From NCBI RefSeq assembly GCF_047300855.1, contig NZ_CP170197.1, forward strand, positions 1,240,001 to 1,304,000: a stretch of DNA of 64,000 bases, in the 5' to 3' direction. Every line of letters starts with the position of its first letter. Position 1 is the first letter of the stretch. This document shows positions 44,640 to 54,076 of the stretch, one piece after another. Below the pieces are notes generated by a model. The model had not been told where the DNA came from. It did no database searches and was given only the letters and a program-made list of their open reading frames with translations. This DNA comes from Sulfuriferula sp047300855. GTDB taxonomy: Bacteria > Pseudomonadota > Gammaproteobacteria > Burkholderiales > Sulfuriferulaceae. Both the position numbers and the translations under genes were made by a program.

Positions 44640-45245
44640 GTGTTAGCCATCATTGAAGCAGCGGGTTGGCCGATCTGGCCGCTGATTTTAGCCTCGGTGC
44701 TGACGCTTGCCATCATCATTGAGCGTTTCATTTCTTTGCGCCATAAAGAAGTTGCACCCCGTGGCCTGCTTGAAGGTGTCATCCAGGAATACCGCAAGCA
44801 AGGTGTGACTGCGGAAATGCTGGATCGTTTGTCCATGGGGTCACACCTGGCGCGTATTTTTGGTGCGGGTTTACGCAACGCCAAAGCGCCCCGCGAGGTC
44901 ATGAAAGAGTCCATCGAGGAAGCCGGACGCGCGGCAGCTCACGATCTTGAACGTTTTCTCACCGCACTGGGCACGATTGCCTCGATTGCGCCCTTACTGG
45001 GACTGCTCGGCACGGTGATAGGCATGGTGGAAATATTCGGTGCGCAAACACCATCCGGCGGCAACCCGGCGGTACTGGCACATGGTATTTCAATTGCGCT
45101 ATACAACACTGCTTTTGGTTTGATCGTGGCCATCCCCAGCATGATTTTCTATCGTTTTTTTCGCACCCGTGTAGAAGCCCTGGTGGTTGAGATGGAACAG
45201 CAGGCCATCAAGCTGGTGGAAATGGTGCATGGTGAGCGGACATGA
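44640..45245 (+). CDS. exbB: ExbB/TolQ-type proton channel subunit
   Basis: 201 residues from a GTG at 44640. Three membrane helices, with the conserved MotA/TolQ/ExbB core TALGTIASIAPLLGLLGTVIGM and FGLIVAIPSMIFYRFF. With ExbD it uses the proton gradient to energise outer-membrane processes. Here it is the first gene of a lipid A/LPS operon, an arrangement common in betaproteobacteria, and no tonB is nearby. It overlaps exbD by four bases. Confidence 0.93.
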   Translation: MLAIIEAAGWPIWPLILASVLTLAIIIERFISLRHKEVAPRGLLEGVIQEYRKQGVTAEMLDRLSMGSHLARIFGAGLRNAKAPREVMKESIEEAGRAAAHDLERFLTALGTIASIAPLLGLLGTVIGMVEIFGAQTPSGGNPAVLAHGISIALYNTAFGLIVAIPSMIFYRFFRTRVEALVVEMEQQAIKLVEMVHGERT

Positions 45246-45664
45246 ATTTCCAGCGCGGACAACATCGGGATGAACCGGAAATCAATTTGATTCCGATGAT
45301 CGATGTGTTGCTGGTGATTCTGATTTTTCTGATGGTGACCACCACCTACGCAAAATTCTCGGAACTGCAAATCAATCTTCCCCAGGCAGCCGGTGAGCCA
45401 GCCAAGGAAAAGCCGGCTCAAATCAATGTGGCTGTCGATGCCGCAGGAAATTACCAGATCAATAATGCCACAGTGAATTTCGCCAATGTGGCGAGTTTAT
45501 CCGACGCCCTTAAAAAAGCGGCAAGCGGTACAACTGCTCCGGTGATTGTTATAAATGCCGACGCCAAAGCCAACTATCAGTCAGTGATCAACGTGATGGA
45601 AGCCGCGCGTGAAGCGGGCTTGGTGCGCGTCACCTTTGCTACCGAACGGGGCCAAGCCCGTTAA
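45242..45664 (+). CDS. exbD: ExbD/TolR-type protein
   Basis: 140 residues. Short cytoplasmic start with EINLIPMIDVLLVILIFLMV, which contains the essential membrane Asp in MIDVLLV, then a periplasmic domain. It is the partner of the upstream ExbB-type channel and shares the ATGA overlap with it. Confidence 0.94.
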   Translation: MNFQRGQHRDEPEINLIPMIDVLLVILIFLMVTTTYAKFSELQINLPQAAGEPAKEKPAQINVAVDAAGNYQINNATVNFANVASLSDALKKAASGTTAPVIVINADAKANYQSVINVMEAAREAGLVRVTFATERGQAR

Positions 45665-45707
45665 TTTTCCTGGCTGGCTACCGCCAGCCGTTGTTTCCCG
45701 ATTCCCG

Positions 45708-46823
45708 ATGAGTCATCCTGCAGCCAATTCCTGGTCCGACCCCTTTGGCAGCAACCGCCTTGGCCTGTGGCTGGCCGATCGGCGCGACCGCAAGGCAGGA
45801 TTGTTGCATCGCGTTGCTGCCCGGTGGGGCTGGTTAAAACCAATGGGTGAACGTGGCAAGGTGGTATGGCTCATCGCCGGGGCGGAACGCGACAGCGTGC
45901 GTCTGGCAGTCGAGCTGCTGCGCGCCATCCGGGCGCGGCGGCTGGATATTCGCCTGGTACTGACTTACGAGCATGAATACCCGGAACTGCTGGCGTTACT
46001 GGATGATTGCGACAAGACCGGATGGGGGTATGCGCCGTGCGATCATCCCAAGGCAATCGCGCGGGTACTCGAGCGCTTCGAGCCGTATGGCGTGGTGTTG
46101 GTAGATACCCGGCCGCGGCCGAATTTGCTGGCGGCGCTGGCGGGTCGGGCACATTTGCTGGCGGTGAATGTTCCCGGTCAAATCGATTTCGCTTGCGAGC
46201 GTGTCTATGCGAGCAATGAATCTGCTAGCGCGATCCACCAGGCCCCCGTCGCTGACATGCACGCAATCCTGACCGAGGCGCAGGTCGATCCCAATTTCAA
46301 ATCGCTGGTTAATGGCAATACTGAACGCCACTTATGGTGGCTGCATGGCGCCAGCCCCGGCGTTGCGGATGAACTGGCGCAGGCGCTCTTCGCGCACGCG
46401 CCGCAGGATATCCTGTTTGTCAGCGGTGAACGCCCGCACGCGGCTGTGATCGCGATGAGTAGTTGGAACCGTGAACCGCCTGCGGGCGGCAGCGTGCTAT
46501 GGGTGGATGACAACAAGTGGTTGCCGGGGATTGCGGCCGCGGTGACAGCGGCCCATCTGGCACGGTTTGATGCGGCAGTGTTTTGGCAGGCCATGGCGGG
46601 CGGTGCGGCATTGTCGCGTGCGCCCGGCATGACTTTGCCCAAAGCCGCACTGGCAGAAGCCGTGCCGGAGATGGCGGATATCGCCGCGTTATGGTTCAGC
46701 TACCGGGATGCGCCCATTGCCGCTCGCAATAAAGCCGACACTGCGCGGCGTCTGTTCTGGCAGGAGCGGCGGCTGGCGGAATCGGTGAGCCGCGAACTGG
46801 TGGAACGGGTATTTGAATGGTGA
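45708..46823 (+). CDS. glycosyltransferase resembling Kdo transferase N-domain
   Basis: 371 residues from MSHPAANSWSDPFGSNRLGL. The segments VVWLIAGAERDSVRLAVELL and RRLDIRLVLTYEHEY resemble the Rossmann half of WaaA-type 3-deoxy-D-manno-octulosonate transferases, but a normal WaaA start with a membrane anchor is missing and the second half is weakly matched. It stands directly before lpxK and two genes before kdsB, so a role in Kdo or lipid A metabolism is likely. Exact activity is not shown. Confidence 0.6.
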   Translation: MSHPAANSWSDPFGSNRLGLWLADRRDRKAGLLHRVAARWGWLKPMGERGKVVWLIAGAERDSVRLAVELLRAIRARRLDIRLVLTYEHEYPELLALLDDCDKTGWGYAPCDHPKAIARVLERFEPYGVVLVDTRPRPNLLAALAGRAHLLAVNVPGQIDFACERVYASNESASAIHQAPVADMHAILTEAQVDPNFKSLVNGNTERHLWWLHGASPGVADELAQALFAHAPQDILFVSGERPHAAVIAMSSWNREPPAGGSVLWVDDNKWLPGIAAAVTAAHLARFDAAVFWQAMAGGAALSRAPGMTLPKAALAEAVPEMADIAALWFSYRDAPIAARNKADTARRLFWQERRLAESVSRELVERVFEW

Positions 46824-47821
46824 GTACCTGGATCACGCGGCAGTGGCAAGGCACTACGCTCTGGCATGCATTGCTGATTCCGTTGAGCTGGGTATTTGGT
46901 CTGGCGGCTGCTCTGCGCAGGCAGTTGTATCAACGCGGCGTACTGCACACTTTGAAGTTGCCAATGCCAGTCATCGTGGTTGGCAATATCAACGCCGGGG
47001 GCACCGGCAAAACTCCGCTGGTCGCCTGGCTGGCGCAGGAATTGGCAGCGCGTGGCTGGCATCCTGGTGTGATCAGTCGCGGCTATGGAGGCAGTACCCA
47101 TATTCCGCAGCAGGTCGGCATGCACAGCGATGCGGCGCATGTGGGCGATGAACCCGTGTTGCTGGCGAAGTTGCTCAAATGCCCTGTATGGGTGGGGCGT
47201 GACCGTCATGCCGCAGGACGAGCATTGCTGCTTGCCCATCCTCAAGTGGATGTGCTGATTTCCGACGACGGCTTGCAGCATTATCGTCTGGCGCGCGATA
47301 TGGAAATCGCCGTGGTGGACGGGGCGCGCGGATTTGGCAATGGCCGCTTGCTGCCGGCGGGCCCGCTGCGCGAACCAGTGGTCAGGTTGGCTGCCGTGGA
47401 TGCCATTGTGGTGAACCAGCCCGAGACGGCGCAGCTGAATTTGCCTGCGCTGCTACCCGTTTATTCGATGCGCATGGAAGGCGCGAGTTTTGTGAACCTC
47501 GCGGATCCTTCGCGTAGTGTGAGTGCTGCAGAATTGGCCGGGCATGAAATTCATGCCGTAGCCGGCATCGGTCATCCGCAGCGCTTTTTTGACCAGATTG
47601 CTGGCTTGGGCATCAGCGCCCAGTGTCATATTTTCCCGGACCATCATGTCTACCGGGCCGCCGATCTGGCTTACCCTGGCCAGATACTGATGACCAGTAA
47701 AGATGCGGTAAAATGTAGCGCATTCGCGCATCAAAACATGTGGGCGCTACCGGTACAGGCGTCCATACAACCCGACCTGATCGGGCTTGTGCTCACCAAA
47801 CTAGGAAAACGCCATGGATAG
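46817..47821 (+). CDS. lpxK: tetraacyldisaccharide 4'-kinase LpxK
   Basis: 334 residues. Membrane-proximal start (WHALLIPLSWVFGLAAALRR), the Walker A IVVGNINAGGTGKTPLVAWL, VISRGYGGS, and a conserved ISDDGLQHYRLARDMEIAV. It phosphorylates the 4' position of the lipid A disaccharide at the inner membrane. The ATG overlaps the upstream stop, and the Trm112 start overlaps its own end. Confidence 0.96.
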   Translation: MVSTWITRQWQGTTLWHALLIPLSWVFGLAAALRRQLYQRGVLHTLKLPMPVIVVGNINAGGTGKTPLVAWLAQELAARGWHPGVISRGYGGSTHIPQQVGMHSDAAHVGDEPVLLAKLLKCPVWVGRDRHAAGRALLLAHPQVDVLISDDGLQHYRLARDMEIAVVDGARGFGNGRLLPAGPLREPVVRLAAVDAIVVNQPETAQLNLPALLPVYSMRMEGASFVNLADPSRSVSAAELAGHEIHAVAGIGHPQRFFDQIAGLGISAQCHIFPDHHVYRAADLAYPGQILMTSKDAVKCSAFAHQNMWALPVQASIQPDLIGLVLTKLGKRHG

Positions 47822-47993
47822 CAAACTGCTGGATATTCTTGTCTGCCCGCTGTGCAAGGGTCCACTGGTCTATAAAAAAAACGAACAGGAACTGATCTGC
47901 AAACCCGACCGCCTGGCTTTCCCAATTCGTGACGATATTCCGGTGATGCTGGAGGGCGAAGCGCGCAGGCTGGCAGAAACCGAAGAAGTCTGA
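47814..47993 (+). CDS. Trm112-family small zinc protein (YcaR-like)
   Basis: 59 residues: MDSKLLDILVCPLCKGPLVY, then LICKPDRLAFPIRDDIPVML. The CPLC pair and FPIRDDIPVML are diagnostic of the Trm112/YcaR family. The gene is embedded between lpxK and kdsB, as in many proteobacteria. Its start lies inside the lpxK end and its stop overlaps the kdsB start. The cellular role in bacteria is not well defined. Confidence 0.95.
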   Translation: MDSKLLDILVCPLCKGPLVYKKNEQELICKPDRLAFPIRDDIPVMLEGEARRLAETEEV

Positions 47994-48748
47994 TGTCCGA
48001 TTTTATCGCCGTCATCCCGGCGCGTTACGCTTCCACGCGCTTGCCTGCCAAGCCGCTGGCTGATATCGCCGGCAAACCGATGGTGGTGCGTGTGGCGGAA
48101 CGCGCAGCGCAGAGCGGCGCCAGTGCGGTATGGGTGGCGGCAGACGATGAGCGCATCATCACAGCGGTTATGGAACACGGCTATCAGGCCTTGCTGACCG
48201 CGAGTCATCATACGTCCGGCACGGATCGTCTGGCGGAAGTGATGGACATGCTGTCCCTGGATGATGACACCATCGTCGTCAACGTACAGGGTGATGAGCC
48301 ATTGATTGATCCGGTGCTGATTCATGCCGTGGCGCGCGAGTTGCGGTTGCACCCGGAGGCAGTGATGGCGACCGCCTGCCATGCAATTCATGATTACGCG
48401 ACATTGACTAATCCCAACGTGGTCAAGCTGGTCATGGACGCTGAAGGCTACGCGCTGTATTTCAGCCGTGCGCCGATTCCCTGGCCGCGCGATGCTTTTG
48501 CGGCGGGACAAAGCCTGCCGGACGGCCTGCCGGTGTTCCGTCATATCGGACTGTATGCCTATCGGGCAGGTTTTCTTCGACAATACGCCGGGCTCACGCC
48601 GGCACCCATCGAACGTTTTGAATCGCTGGAGCAGCTGCGCGTGCTGTGGCACGGCCACAAGATCAGTGTGGCCGTGAGCGAGTTGCCTGCCCAGCCCGGC
48701 GTAGATACCGCTGAAGATCTCGCAATGGTGCGCCAGCTATGGGTTTGA
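47993..48748 (+). CDS. kdsB: CMP-Kdo synthetase KdsB
   Basis: 251 residues. VIPARYASTRLPAKPLADI is the nucleotide-binding start of 3-deoxy-manno-octulosonate cytidylyltransferases, with NVQGDEPLIDPVLI and YFSRAPIPWPRD further along. It activates Kdo with CTP for transfer to lipid A. It belongs to the exbB-exbD-lpxK operon. Confidence 0.97.
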   Translation: MSDFIAVIPARYASTRLPAKPLADIAGKPMVVRVAERAAQSGASAVWVAADDERIITAVMEHGYQALLTASHHTSGTDRLAEVMDMLSLDDDTIVVNVQGDEPLIDPVLIHAVARELRLHPEAVMATACHAIHDYATLTNPNVVKLVMDAEGYALYFSRAPIPWPRDAFAAGQSLPDGLPVFRHIGLYAYRAGFLRQYAGLTPAPIERFESLEQLRVLWHGHKISVAVSELPAQPGVDTAEDLAMVRQLWV

Positions 48749-48848
48749 AACTGGTTTTATGTTTGAATAAAAAAAATTGACTGTTCAAATCGGCCCTAAA
48801 TCCAATACCCTCTTGGGCTGTCATACAAAATAAATCATGGAGTAAGAG

Positions 48849-49502
48849 ATGAGACTGATCCTGTTGGGCGGCCCCGGTGCGGGCAAAGGTACACAAGCCA
48901 ATTACATCAAGGAACGCTATGGCATCCCGCAGATTTCCACGGGCGACATGCTGCGCGCCGCGATTGCCGCCGGCACCGAGATGGGCAAAGCGGCCAAAGC
49001 CGTGATGGATGCCGGCCAACTGGTTTCGGACGATATCATCATCGGTCTGGTGAAAGATCGCATCAAACAGGCTGATTGCGCCAAGGGTTTTCTGTTTGAC
49101 GGGTTTCCGCGCACCATCCCGCAGGCTGAAGCAATGAAGGCCGCTGGCGTACCGATAGATTACGTGGTCGAAATCGACGTGCCGGATGAGGAAATCGTCA
49201 AACGCATGTCGGGCCGCCGCGTCCATCCGGCTTCGGGGCGCACTTATCATGTGGTATTCAATCCGCCCAAAGTCGCCGGCAAGGATGATGCGACCGGCGA
49301 AGACCTGATCCAGCGCGACGATGACACCGAAGAAACCGTTAAAAAACGCCTCGATGTGTATCACGCACAGACCGAGCCACTGGTGGCCTACTATTCAAAA
49401 TGGGCGGCAAGTGGTGCGGCGGGGGCGCCGAAATACGTGAAGGTGACAGGTACCGGAAAAGTGGAAGGGATTCGCGATTCCATTTTCCAGGCATTGGGTT
49501 AA
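48849..49502 (+). CDS. adk: adenylate kinase
   Basis: 217 residues. Walker A LLGGPGAGKGTQANYI, AMP-binding LFDGFPRTIPQAEAM, and a full LID domain (SGRRVHPASGRTYHVVFNPP). It equilibrates ATP and AMP with ADP. Its own promoter probably lies in the 100 bases before it. AGTAAGAG precedes the ATG. Confidence 0.98.
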   Translation: MRLILLGGPGAGKGTQANYIKERYGIPQISTGDMLRAAIAAGTEMGKAAKAVMDAGQLVSDDIIIGLVKDRIKQADCAKGFLFDGFPRTIPQAEAMKAAGVPIDYVVEIDVPDEEIVKRMSGRRVHPASGRTYHVVFNPPKVAGKDDATGEDLIQRDDDTEETVKKRLDVYHAQTEPLVAYYSKWAASGAAGAPKYVKVTGTGKVEGIRDSIFQALG

Positions 49503-49508
49503 ACCCTC

Positions 49509-49883
49509 ATGGGAAACACTATCGCGGATTTCAGCGATACCGAACGCAGCATTGTGGAGCGTGCGGTCAAGGAACGCTATGGGCACGATGTGCCAGTGGA
49601 AGTCGCTGACACCGAACTGCGCATGTATCCGGAAGACCGCGAACTGACCACATGCCCATGCCTGTTCTGGAAACAGCGTGATTGCAGTTTCGTGATCGCC
49701 AAGGTGGGCGAAGGACGCTTCCGCAGCATGTTTTTCTACCGGGTGCATCAGATGTTCGGCACCGGGCGCGAGGAATACGATGACCTCGGCGATTGTGTGC
49801 TGGTATTGCTGAGAGTGCAAGCCGACCACGAAAAAGAACAGGCCGGAGTGACTTCAGGAAAAACCGGTAAAGACATCAGTTAA
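49509..49883 (+). CDS. conserved unknown protein
   Basis: 124 residues (MGNTIADFSDTERSIVERAV). A CPCLFWKQRDCSF cluster has three Cys and could bind metal. No known family. It lies six bases after adk, so it is co-transcribed, and ends at a terminator. Confidence 0.7.
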   Translation: MGNTIADFSDTERSIVERAVKERYGHDVPVEVADTELRMYPEDRELTTCPCLFWKQRDCSFVIAKVGEGRFRSMFFYRVHQMFGTGREEYDDLGDCVLVLLRVQADHEKEQAGVTSGKTGKDIS

Positions 49884-49889
49884 AACCAT

Positions 49890-49922
49890 ACGCCAGCAGA
49901 GCAATCCGCTGGCGTTTTTTAT
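49890..49922 (+). terminator. terminator after adk operon
   Basis: ACGCCAGC pairs with GCTGGCGT around a ten-base loop and is followed by TTTTT. Confidence 0.85.
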
Positions 49923-49942
49923 TTAGCATGGAGAAAACATAA

Positions 49943-51196
49943 ATGGCGAAAAAAAATGCCTTCTACGCACAATCCGGCGGCGTCACTGCAGTTATCAATG
50001 CATCGGCTTGCGGGGTGATTCAAACCGCACGCAAACACAAGGACAAGATCGGCAAGGTCTATGCAGGCCGCAACGGCATTATCGGAGCGTTGACCGAAGA
50101 CCTGATCGATACCAGCAAGGAAACCGATGCGGCCATTGCCGCGCTGCGCTCCACGCCCTCCGGGGCGTTCGGTTCATGCCGCTTCAAGCTGAAAAGCCTG
50201 GAAGCCAACAAGCGCGAATACGAACGCCTGATCGAAGTGTTCAAGGCGCATAACATCGGTTATTTTTTCTATAATGGCGGCGGCGATTCCGCAGACACCT
50301 GCTTCAAGGTCTCGCAATTGTCCGAATCCATGGGTTACCCGATCCAGGCTATCCACGTGCCCAAGACCGTGGACAACGACCTGCCCATTACCGACTGCTG
50401 CCCCGGCTTCGGCTCGGTAGCCAAGTACATTGCCGTGTCTACGCTGGAAGCTTCGTATGACGTGCGCTCCATGGCCAAGACGTCGACCAAGGTATTCGTG
50501 ATCGAGGTGATGGGTCGCCATGCTGGCTGGATTGCGGCAGCGGGCGGCCTGGTGGCTGAGCAGGGTATCCCGGTGGTCATCCTGTTCCCGGAAATCGAAT
50601 TCGATCAGAAAAAATTCCTCGCTGCGGTGAAGAAAAAAGTCGAGGAATTCGGTTATTGCACGATTGTGGTGTCCGAGGGTTGCCACTATCCCGATGGCAA
50701 GTTCCTTGCCGAACAAGGTACCCGCGATGCTTTCGGTCATGCCCAACTGGGTGGCGCTGCACCGGTGGTGGCCAATATGATCAAGGAAGCGCACGGTTAC
50801 AAGTTCCACTGGGCAGTGGCGGATTACCTGCAACGTTCGGCGCGGCACATCGCCTCCAAGACTGATGTGAAACAGGCTTACGAGTTGGGTAAAAAGGTCG
50901 TTGAGCTGGCCATCAAGGGGCACAATTCGGTGATGCCGACGGTGGATCGCATCTCCGATTCGCCCTACAAATACAAGATCGGCATGGCGCCTCTGTCCAA
51001 GGTCGCCAACGTCGAGAAATTCATGCCGCGCGACTTCATCAGCAAGGATGGCTATGGCATTACCGAAAAATGCCGTCGTTACCTGGCGCCGCTGATTCAG
51101 GGCGAGGACTATCCAAAATATGAAAACGGCTTGCCGCAATATGTGACATTGAAGAATGTGGCAGTGGCGAAAAAATTGAAGCCGTTTTCAATTTGA
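49943..51196 (+). CDS. pfp: pyrophosphate-dependent 6-phosphofructokinase
   Basis: 417 residues. The PFK fold is shown by YNGGGDSADTCFKVS (phosphate-binding, with Asp-Ser in place of the GGDG of ATP enzymes), HVPKTVDNDLPITDCCPGFG and VFVIEVMGRHAGWIAAAGG. The Lys in PKTVDND is typical of PPi-dependent enzymes. It makes fructose 1,6-bisphosphate reversibly with pyrophosphate. This PPi use fits the proton-pumping pyrophosphatase just downstream. Confidence 0.94.
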   Translation: MAKKNAFYAQSGGVTAVINASACGVIQTARKHKDKIGKVYAGRNGIIGALTEDLIDTSKETDAAIAALRSTPSGAFGSCRFKLKSLEANKREYERLIEVFKAHNIGYFFYNGGGDSADTCFKVSQLSESMGYPIQAIHVPKTVDNDLPITDCCPGFGSVAKYIAVSTLEASYDVRSMAKTSTKVFVIEVMGRHAGWIAAAGGLVAEQGIPVVILFPEIEFDQKKFLAAVKKKVEEFGYCTIVVSEGCHYPDGKFLAEQGTRDAFGHAQLGGAAPVVANMIKEAHGYKFHWAVADYLQRSARHIASKTDVKQAYELGKKVVELAIKGHNSVMPTVDRISDSPYKYKIGMAPLSKVANVEKFMPRDFISKDGYGITEKCRRYLAPLIQGEDYPKYENGLPQYVTLKNVAVAKKLKPFSI

Positions 51197-51229
51197 TGCG
51201 CGCACAACTCTAAACCCAAAAAATCCACG

Positions 51230-51448
51230 ATGACCCTAGACCGCGCGCGTCAGTTGCTTGCTGTCCAAGCCGATTTTGGCGGCTTTTATAACGGTAATTC
51301 CGCCAAGCTTATCCTCTCGGAAGTGCAGCGTGAGCATGGTCAGGAGGCTGTCGATCAATTAATACAGGAGTTGAATCTCACCGAAATTTTCGGCTTTGAG
51401 CCGGGTATGCGTTTTGAGGGTGGTCTTGCCATCGGCAAGCCGTACTGA
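51230..51448 (+). CDS. small conserved unknown protein
   Basis: 72 residues (MTLDRARQLLAVQADFGGFY). It lies between the PPi-PFK and the H+-PPase genes and in the same direction. No family assignment. Its position suggests a link to PPi metabolism. Confidence 0.7.
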   Translation: MTLDRARQLLAVQADFGGFYNGNSAKLILSEVQREHGQEAVDQLIQELNLTEIFGFEPGMRFEGGLAIGKPY

Positions 51449-51527
51449 AAAAGATAAAAAGTCGCAGGGCAATGAGCCGGCCGGAACAGGCTCCGATTTG
51501 CACAAGTAGTCCAAGGAGGGATGAAGT

Positions 51528-53576
51528 ATGTCGGATGGTCTAGTATTGGCGCTCGCTTGCGCTGTTTTTGCCATAATCTATGGCCTGGTTTCCATTAAAT
51601 GGGTGCTGGCCAAACCCACCGGAAACGAGCGCATGCGTGAAATTGCGGCGGCGATTCAGGAAGGCGCACAAGCCTATCTCAATCGTCAGTACCGCACCAT
51701 AGGCATGGTGGGTGTGGTGTTGTTCGTGCTTATTTTTATATTCCTCGGAAAACTCACAGCGGCGGGTTTCGCGCTGGGCGCGATACTCTCCGCTGCGGCA
51801 GGCTACATCGGCATGAATATCTCGGTGCGTGCCAACGTGCGCACTGCCGAAGCCGCGCGTGAAGGACTGAATCCGGCATTGAAAGTGGCATTCCGCAGCG
51901 GCGCGATTACCGGCATGCTGGTTGTGGGTCTGGGTTTGTTGGGAGTGGCGGGGTTTTATGCTTTTCTGACGGCGATCACGCCGGCAGGTGAGGTGGTCAA
52001 CATTTCGCCGCTGATCGGTCTGGGCTTTGGCGGCTCGCTGATTTCTATTTTTGCGCGGCTGGGTGGCGGCATTTTCACCAAGGGTGCGGATGTGGGCGCC
52101 GATCTGGTCGGCAAGGTGGAAGCAGGCATTCCCGAAGATGACCCGCGCAACCCGGCTGTCATCGCCGACAACGTGGGCGACAACGTGGGCGATTGCGCCG
52201 GCATGGCGGCCGACCTGTTCGAGACCTACGCCGTGACCATCATCGCCACCATGTTGCTGGGTGGACTGATGCTGCATACCGCGGGTACCGGCGCGATGAT
52301 TTATCCGCTGGTATTGGGCGGTGTATCCATCGTCGCCTCGGTGATCGGCACGTTTTTCGTCAATGCACGGGAAGGCGGAAAAATCATGAACGCCCTCTAC
52401 CGCGGCCTGATCGTGTCGGGCGTGCTGGCGGCCGTTGCGTTCTACCCGGTCACGCAATGGCTGATGGCCGACAATGGCAGCTACAGCGTGATGAGTCTGT
52501 ATCTGTGCGGCCTGGTCGGGCTCGGGTTGACGGCGGCGATGGTGCTGATTACCGAGTACTACACCGCTACTGAATACGCACCGGTACGCCATATCGCCCA
52601 GGCTTCCACAACGGGTCACGGTACCAACGTGATCGCCGGGCTGGGCGTGTCGATGCGTTCTACCGCTGCACCCGTCCTGGCCGTGTGCGTGGCCATTCTC
52701 GTATCCTATCAACTGGCGGGTTTATATGGGATCGCCATTGCGGCTACCGGCATGCTGTCCATGACCGGCATCATCGTGGCGCTGGATGCTTATGGCCCTG
52801 TTACTGATAATGCAGGCGGTATCGCGGAAATGGCTGATTTGCCTGACAGCGTGCGCGCGATCACCGATCCGCTGGATGCCGTGGGCAACACCACCAAAGC
52901 GGTCACCAAAGGCTATGCAATTGGTTCAGCCGGTCTGGCAGCGCTGGTGCTGTTTGCCGACTACACCCATACCTTGCAACACGCCGGCAAACTGGTGGAC
53001 TTTTCCTTGTCTGACCCCGCGGTGATTATCGGCTTGTTCATAGGCGGCATGGTGCCGTACCTGTTCGGCGCCATGGGTATGGAGGCGGTGGGTCGTGCAG
53101 CTGGCAGCGTAGTGGTGGAAGTGCGCCGCCAGTTCAAGGAAATCCCCGGCATCATGGCGGGTACCGCCAAGCCGGATTATTCCAGGGCTGTGGATATGCT
53201 CACCCGTGCCGCGATCAAGGAAATGATGATCCCATCGCTTCTGCCGGTGCTGGTGCCTATTGTGGTAGCGCTGGGCATGACGGCTTTGATGGGCCCGGGC
53301 GCCGGCACCAAGGCGCTGGGCGGTGTGCTGATGGGCTCCATCGTCACCGGCATATTCGTAGCCATTTCGATGACCACCGGCGGCGGCGCCTGGGATAATG
53401 CCAAGAAATATATCGAAGAAGGTAATTTCGGCGGCAAAGGATCGGAAGCCCACAAGGCCGCGGTGACCGGTGATACCGTGGGTGACCCTTACAAGGACAC
53501 GGCCGGACCGGCCATCAACCCGCTGATCAAGATCATCAACATTGTGGCGTTGCTGATTGTGCCGCTGCTGCATTAA
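51528..53576 (+). CDS. hppA: membrane proton-pumping pyrophosphatase
   Basis: 682 residues with about 16 membrane helices. Catalytic motifs DVGADLVGKVE, then DNVGDNVGDCAGMAADLFE. The segment GNTTKAVTKGYAIGSAGL carries Lys where K+-dependent enzymes have Ala, so this is the K+-independent class. It couples PPi hydrolysis to proton export. AAGGAGG lies upstream of the ATG. Confidence 0.97.
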   Translation: MSDGLVLALACAVFAIIYGLVSIKWVLAKPTGNERMREIAAAIQEGAQAYLNRQYRTIGMVGVVLFVLIFIFLGKLTAAGFALGAILSAAAGYIGMNISVRANVRTAEAAREGLNPALKVAFRSGAITGMLVVGLGLLGVAGFYAFLTAITPAGEVVNISPLIGLGFGGSLISIFARLGGGIFTKGADVGADLVGKVEAGIPEDDPRNPAVIADNVGDNVGDCAGMAADLFETYAVTIIATMLLGGLMLHTAGTGAMIYPLVLGGVSIVASVIGTFFVNAREGGKIMNALYRGLIVSGVLAAVAFYPVTQWLMADNGSYSVMSLYLCGLVGLGLTAAMVLITEYYTATEYAPVRHIAQASTTGHGTNVIAGLGVSMRSTAAPVLAVCVAILVSYQLAGLYGIAIAATGMLSMTGIIVALDAYGPVTDNAGGIAEMADLPDSVRAITDPLDAVGNTTKAVTKGYAIGSAGLAALVLFADYTHTLQHAGKLVDFSLSDPAVIIGLFIGGMVPYLFGAMGMEAVGRAAGSVVVEVRRQFKEIPGIMAGTAKPDYSRAVDMLTRAAIKEMMIPSLLPVLVPIVVALGMTALMGPGAGTKALGGVLMGSIVTGIFVAISMTTGGGAWDNAKKYIEEGNFGGKGSEAHKAAVTGDTVGDPYKDTAGPAINPLIKIINIVALLIVPLLH

Positions 53577-53633
53577 CAATGCCGGGATATTGATTGTGCT
53601 GCGGCAGTAAGTCTAAGCATAATGAAACGAAGT

Positions 53634-53658
53634 AGGCCAGACGCGAGTCTGGCCTTTT
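53634..53658 (+). terminator. terminator of hppA
   Basis: AGGCCAGAC pairs with GTCTGGCCT around GCGA, followed by a short T-tract. Confidence 0.85.
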
Positions 53659-53796
53659 ACTTTGTGATTGTGTGGCGGCAATTAGTAAAAATATGAATTA
53701 GCATATATTCACAGGAGTGGTCCGCCGAGTGCACACGCCACGTTATGGCACCAGGCCATAAGCACTTGGCTACGGCTGATTAGGCTGATCTGGATG

Positions 53797-53841
53797 TGAA
53801 AAAGGCCGTAAACCTGGCATTTATTTTGGTTTACGGCCTTT
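53797..53841 (-). terminator. terminator of tRNA-Thr
   Basis: AAAGGCCGTAAACC and GGTTTACGGCCTTT form a 14-bp perfect stem. On the minus strand it follows tRNA-Thr and is followed by a T-tract. Confidence 0.85.
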
Positions 53842-53865
53842 GTCGGACTTCTTTGGAATTGCTGA

Positions 53866-53941
53866 TGGTGCCGATGACCGGAATCGAACTGGTGACCTTC
53901 GCATTACGAATGCGCTGCTCTACCAACTGAGCTACATCGGC
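53866..53941 (-). tRNA. tRNA-Thr (anticodon CGT), CCA encoded
   Basis: On the minus strand: GCCGATG at the acceptor pairs with CATCGGC, an anticodon loop TTCGTAA gives anticodon CGT, a T arm contains GTTCGATTC, and CCA is encoded at the 3' end. The sequence closely resembles the tRNA-Thr(CGU) of E. coli. There is no sign of an integrated element here. Confidence 0.96.
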
Positions 53942-54076
53942 ACAAGGCGTGGATTATAGAGAATGGCCGGGTATACGGCAATCTTGTTTGGAGGGAAATC
54001 CTTCAGAATCGATTCCATGGTTGAACTATATAGGCAAGACGGGGGATAATCGCGCCTTTCGCCCATAGATAAATCC

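Noticed and set aside
53866..53941. Integration site at tRNA-Thr
   Set aside because: No second copy of its 3' end was seen in the window and the flanks are ordinary host genes.
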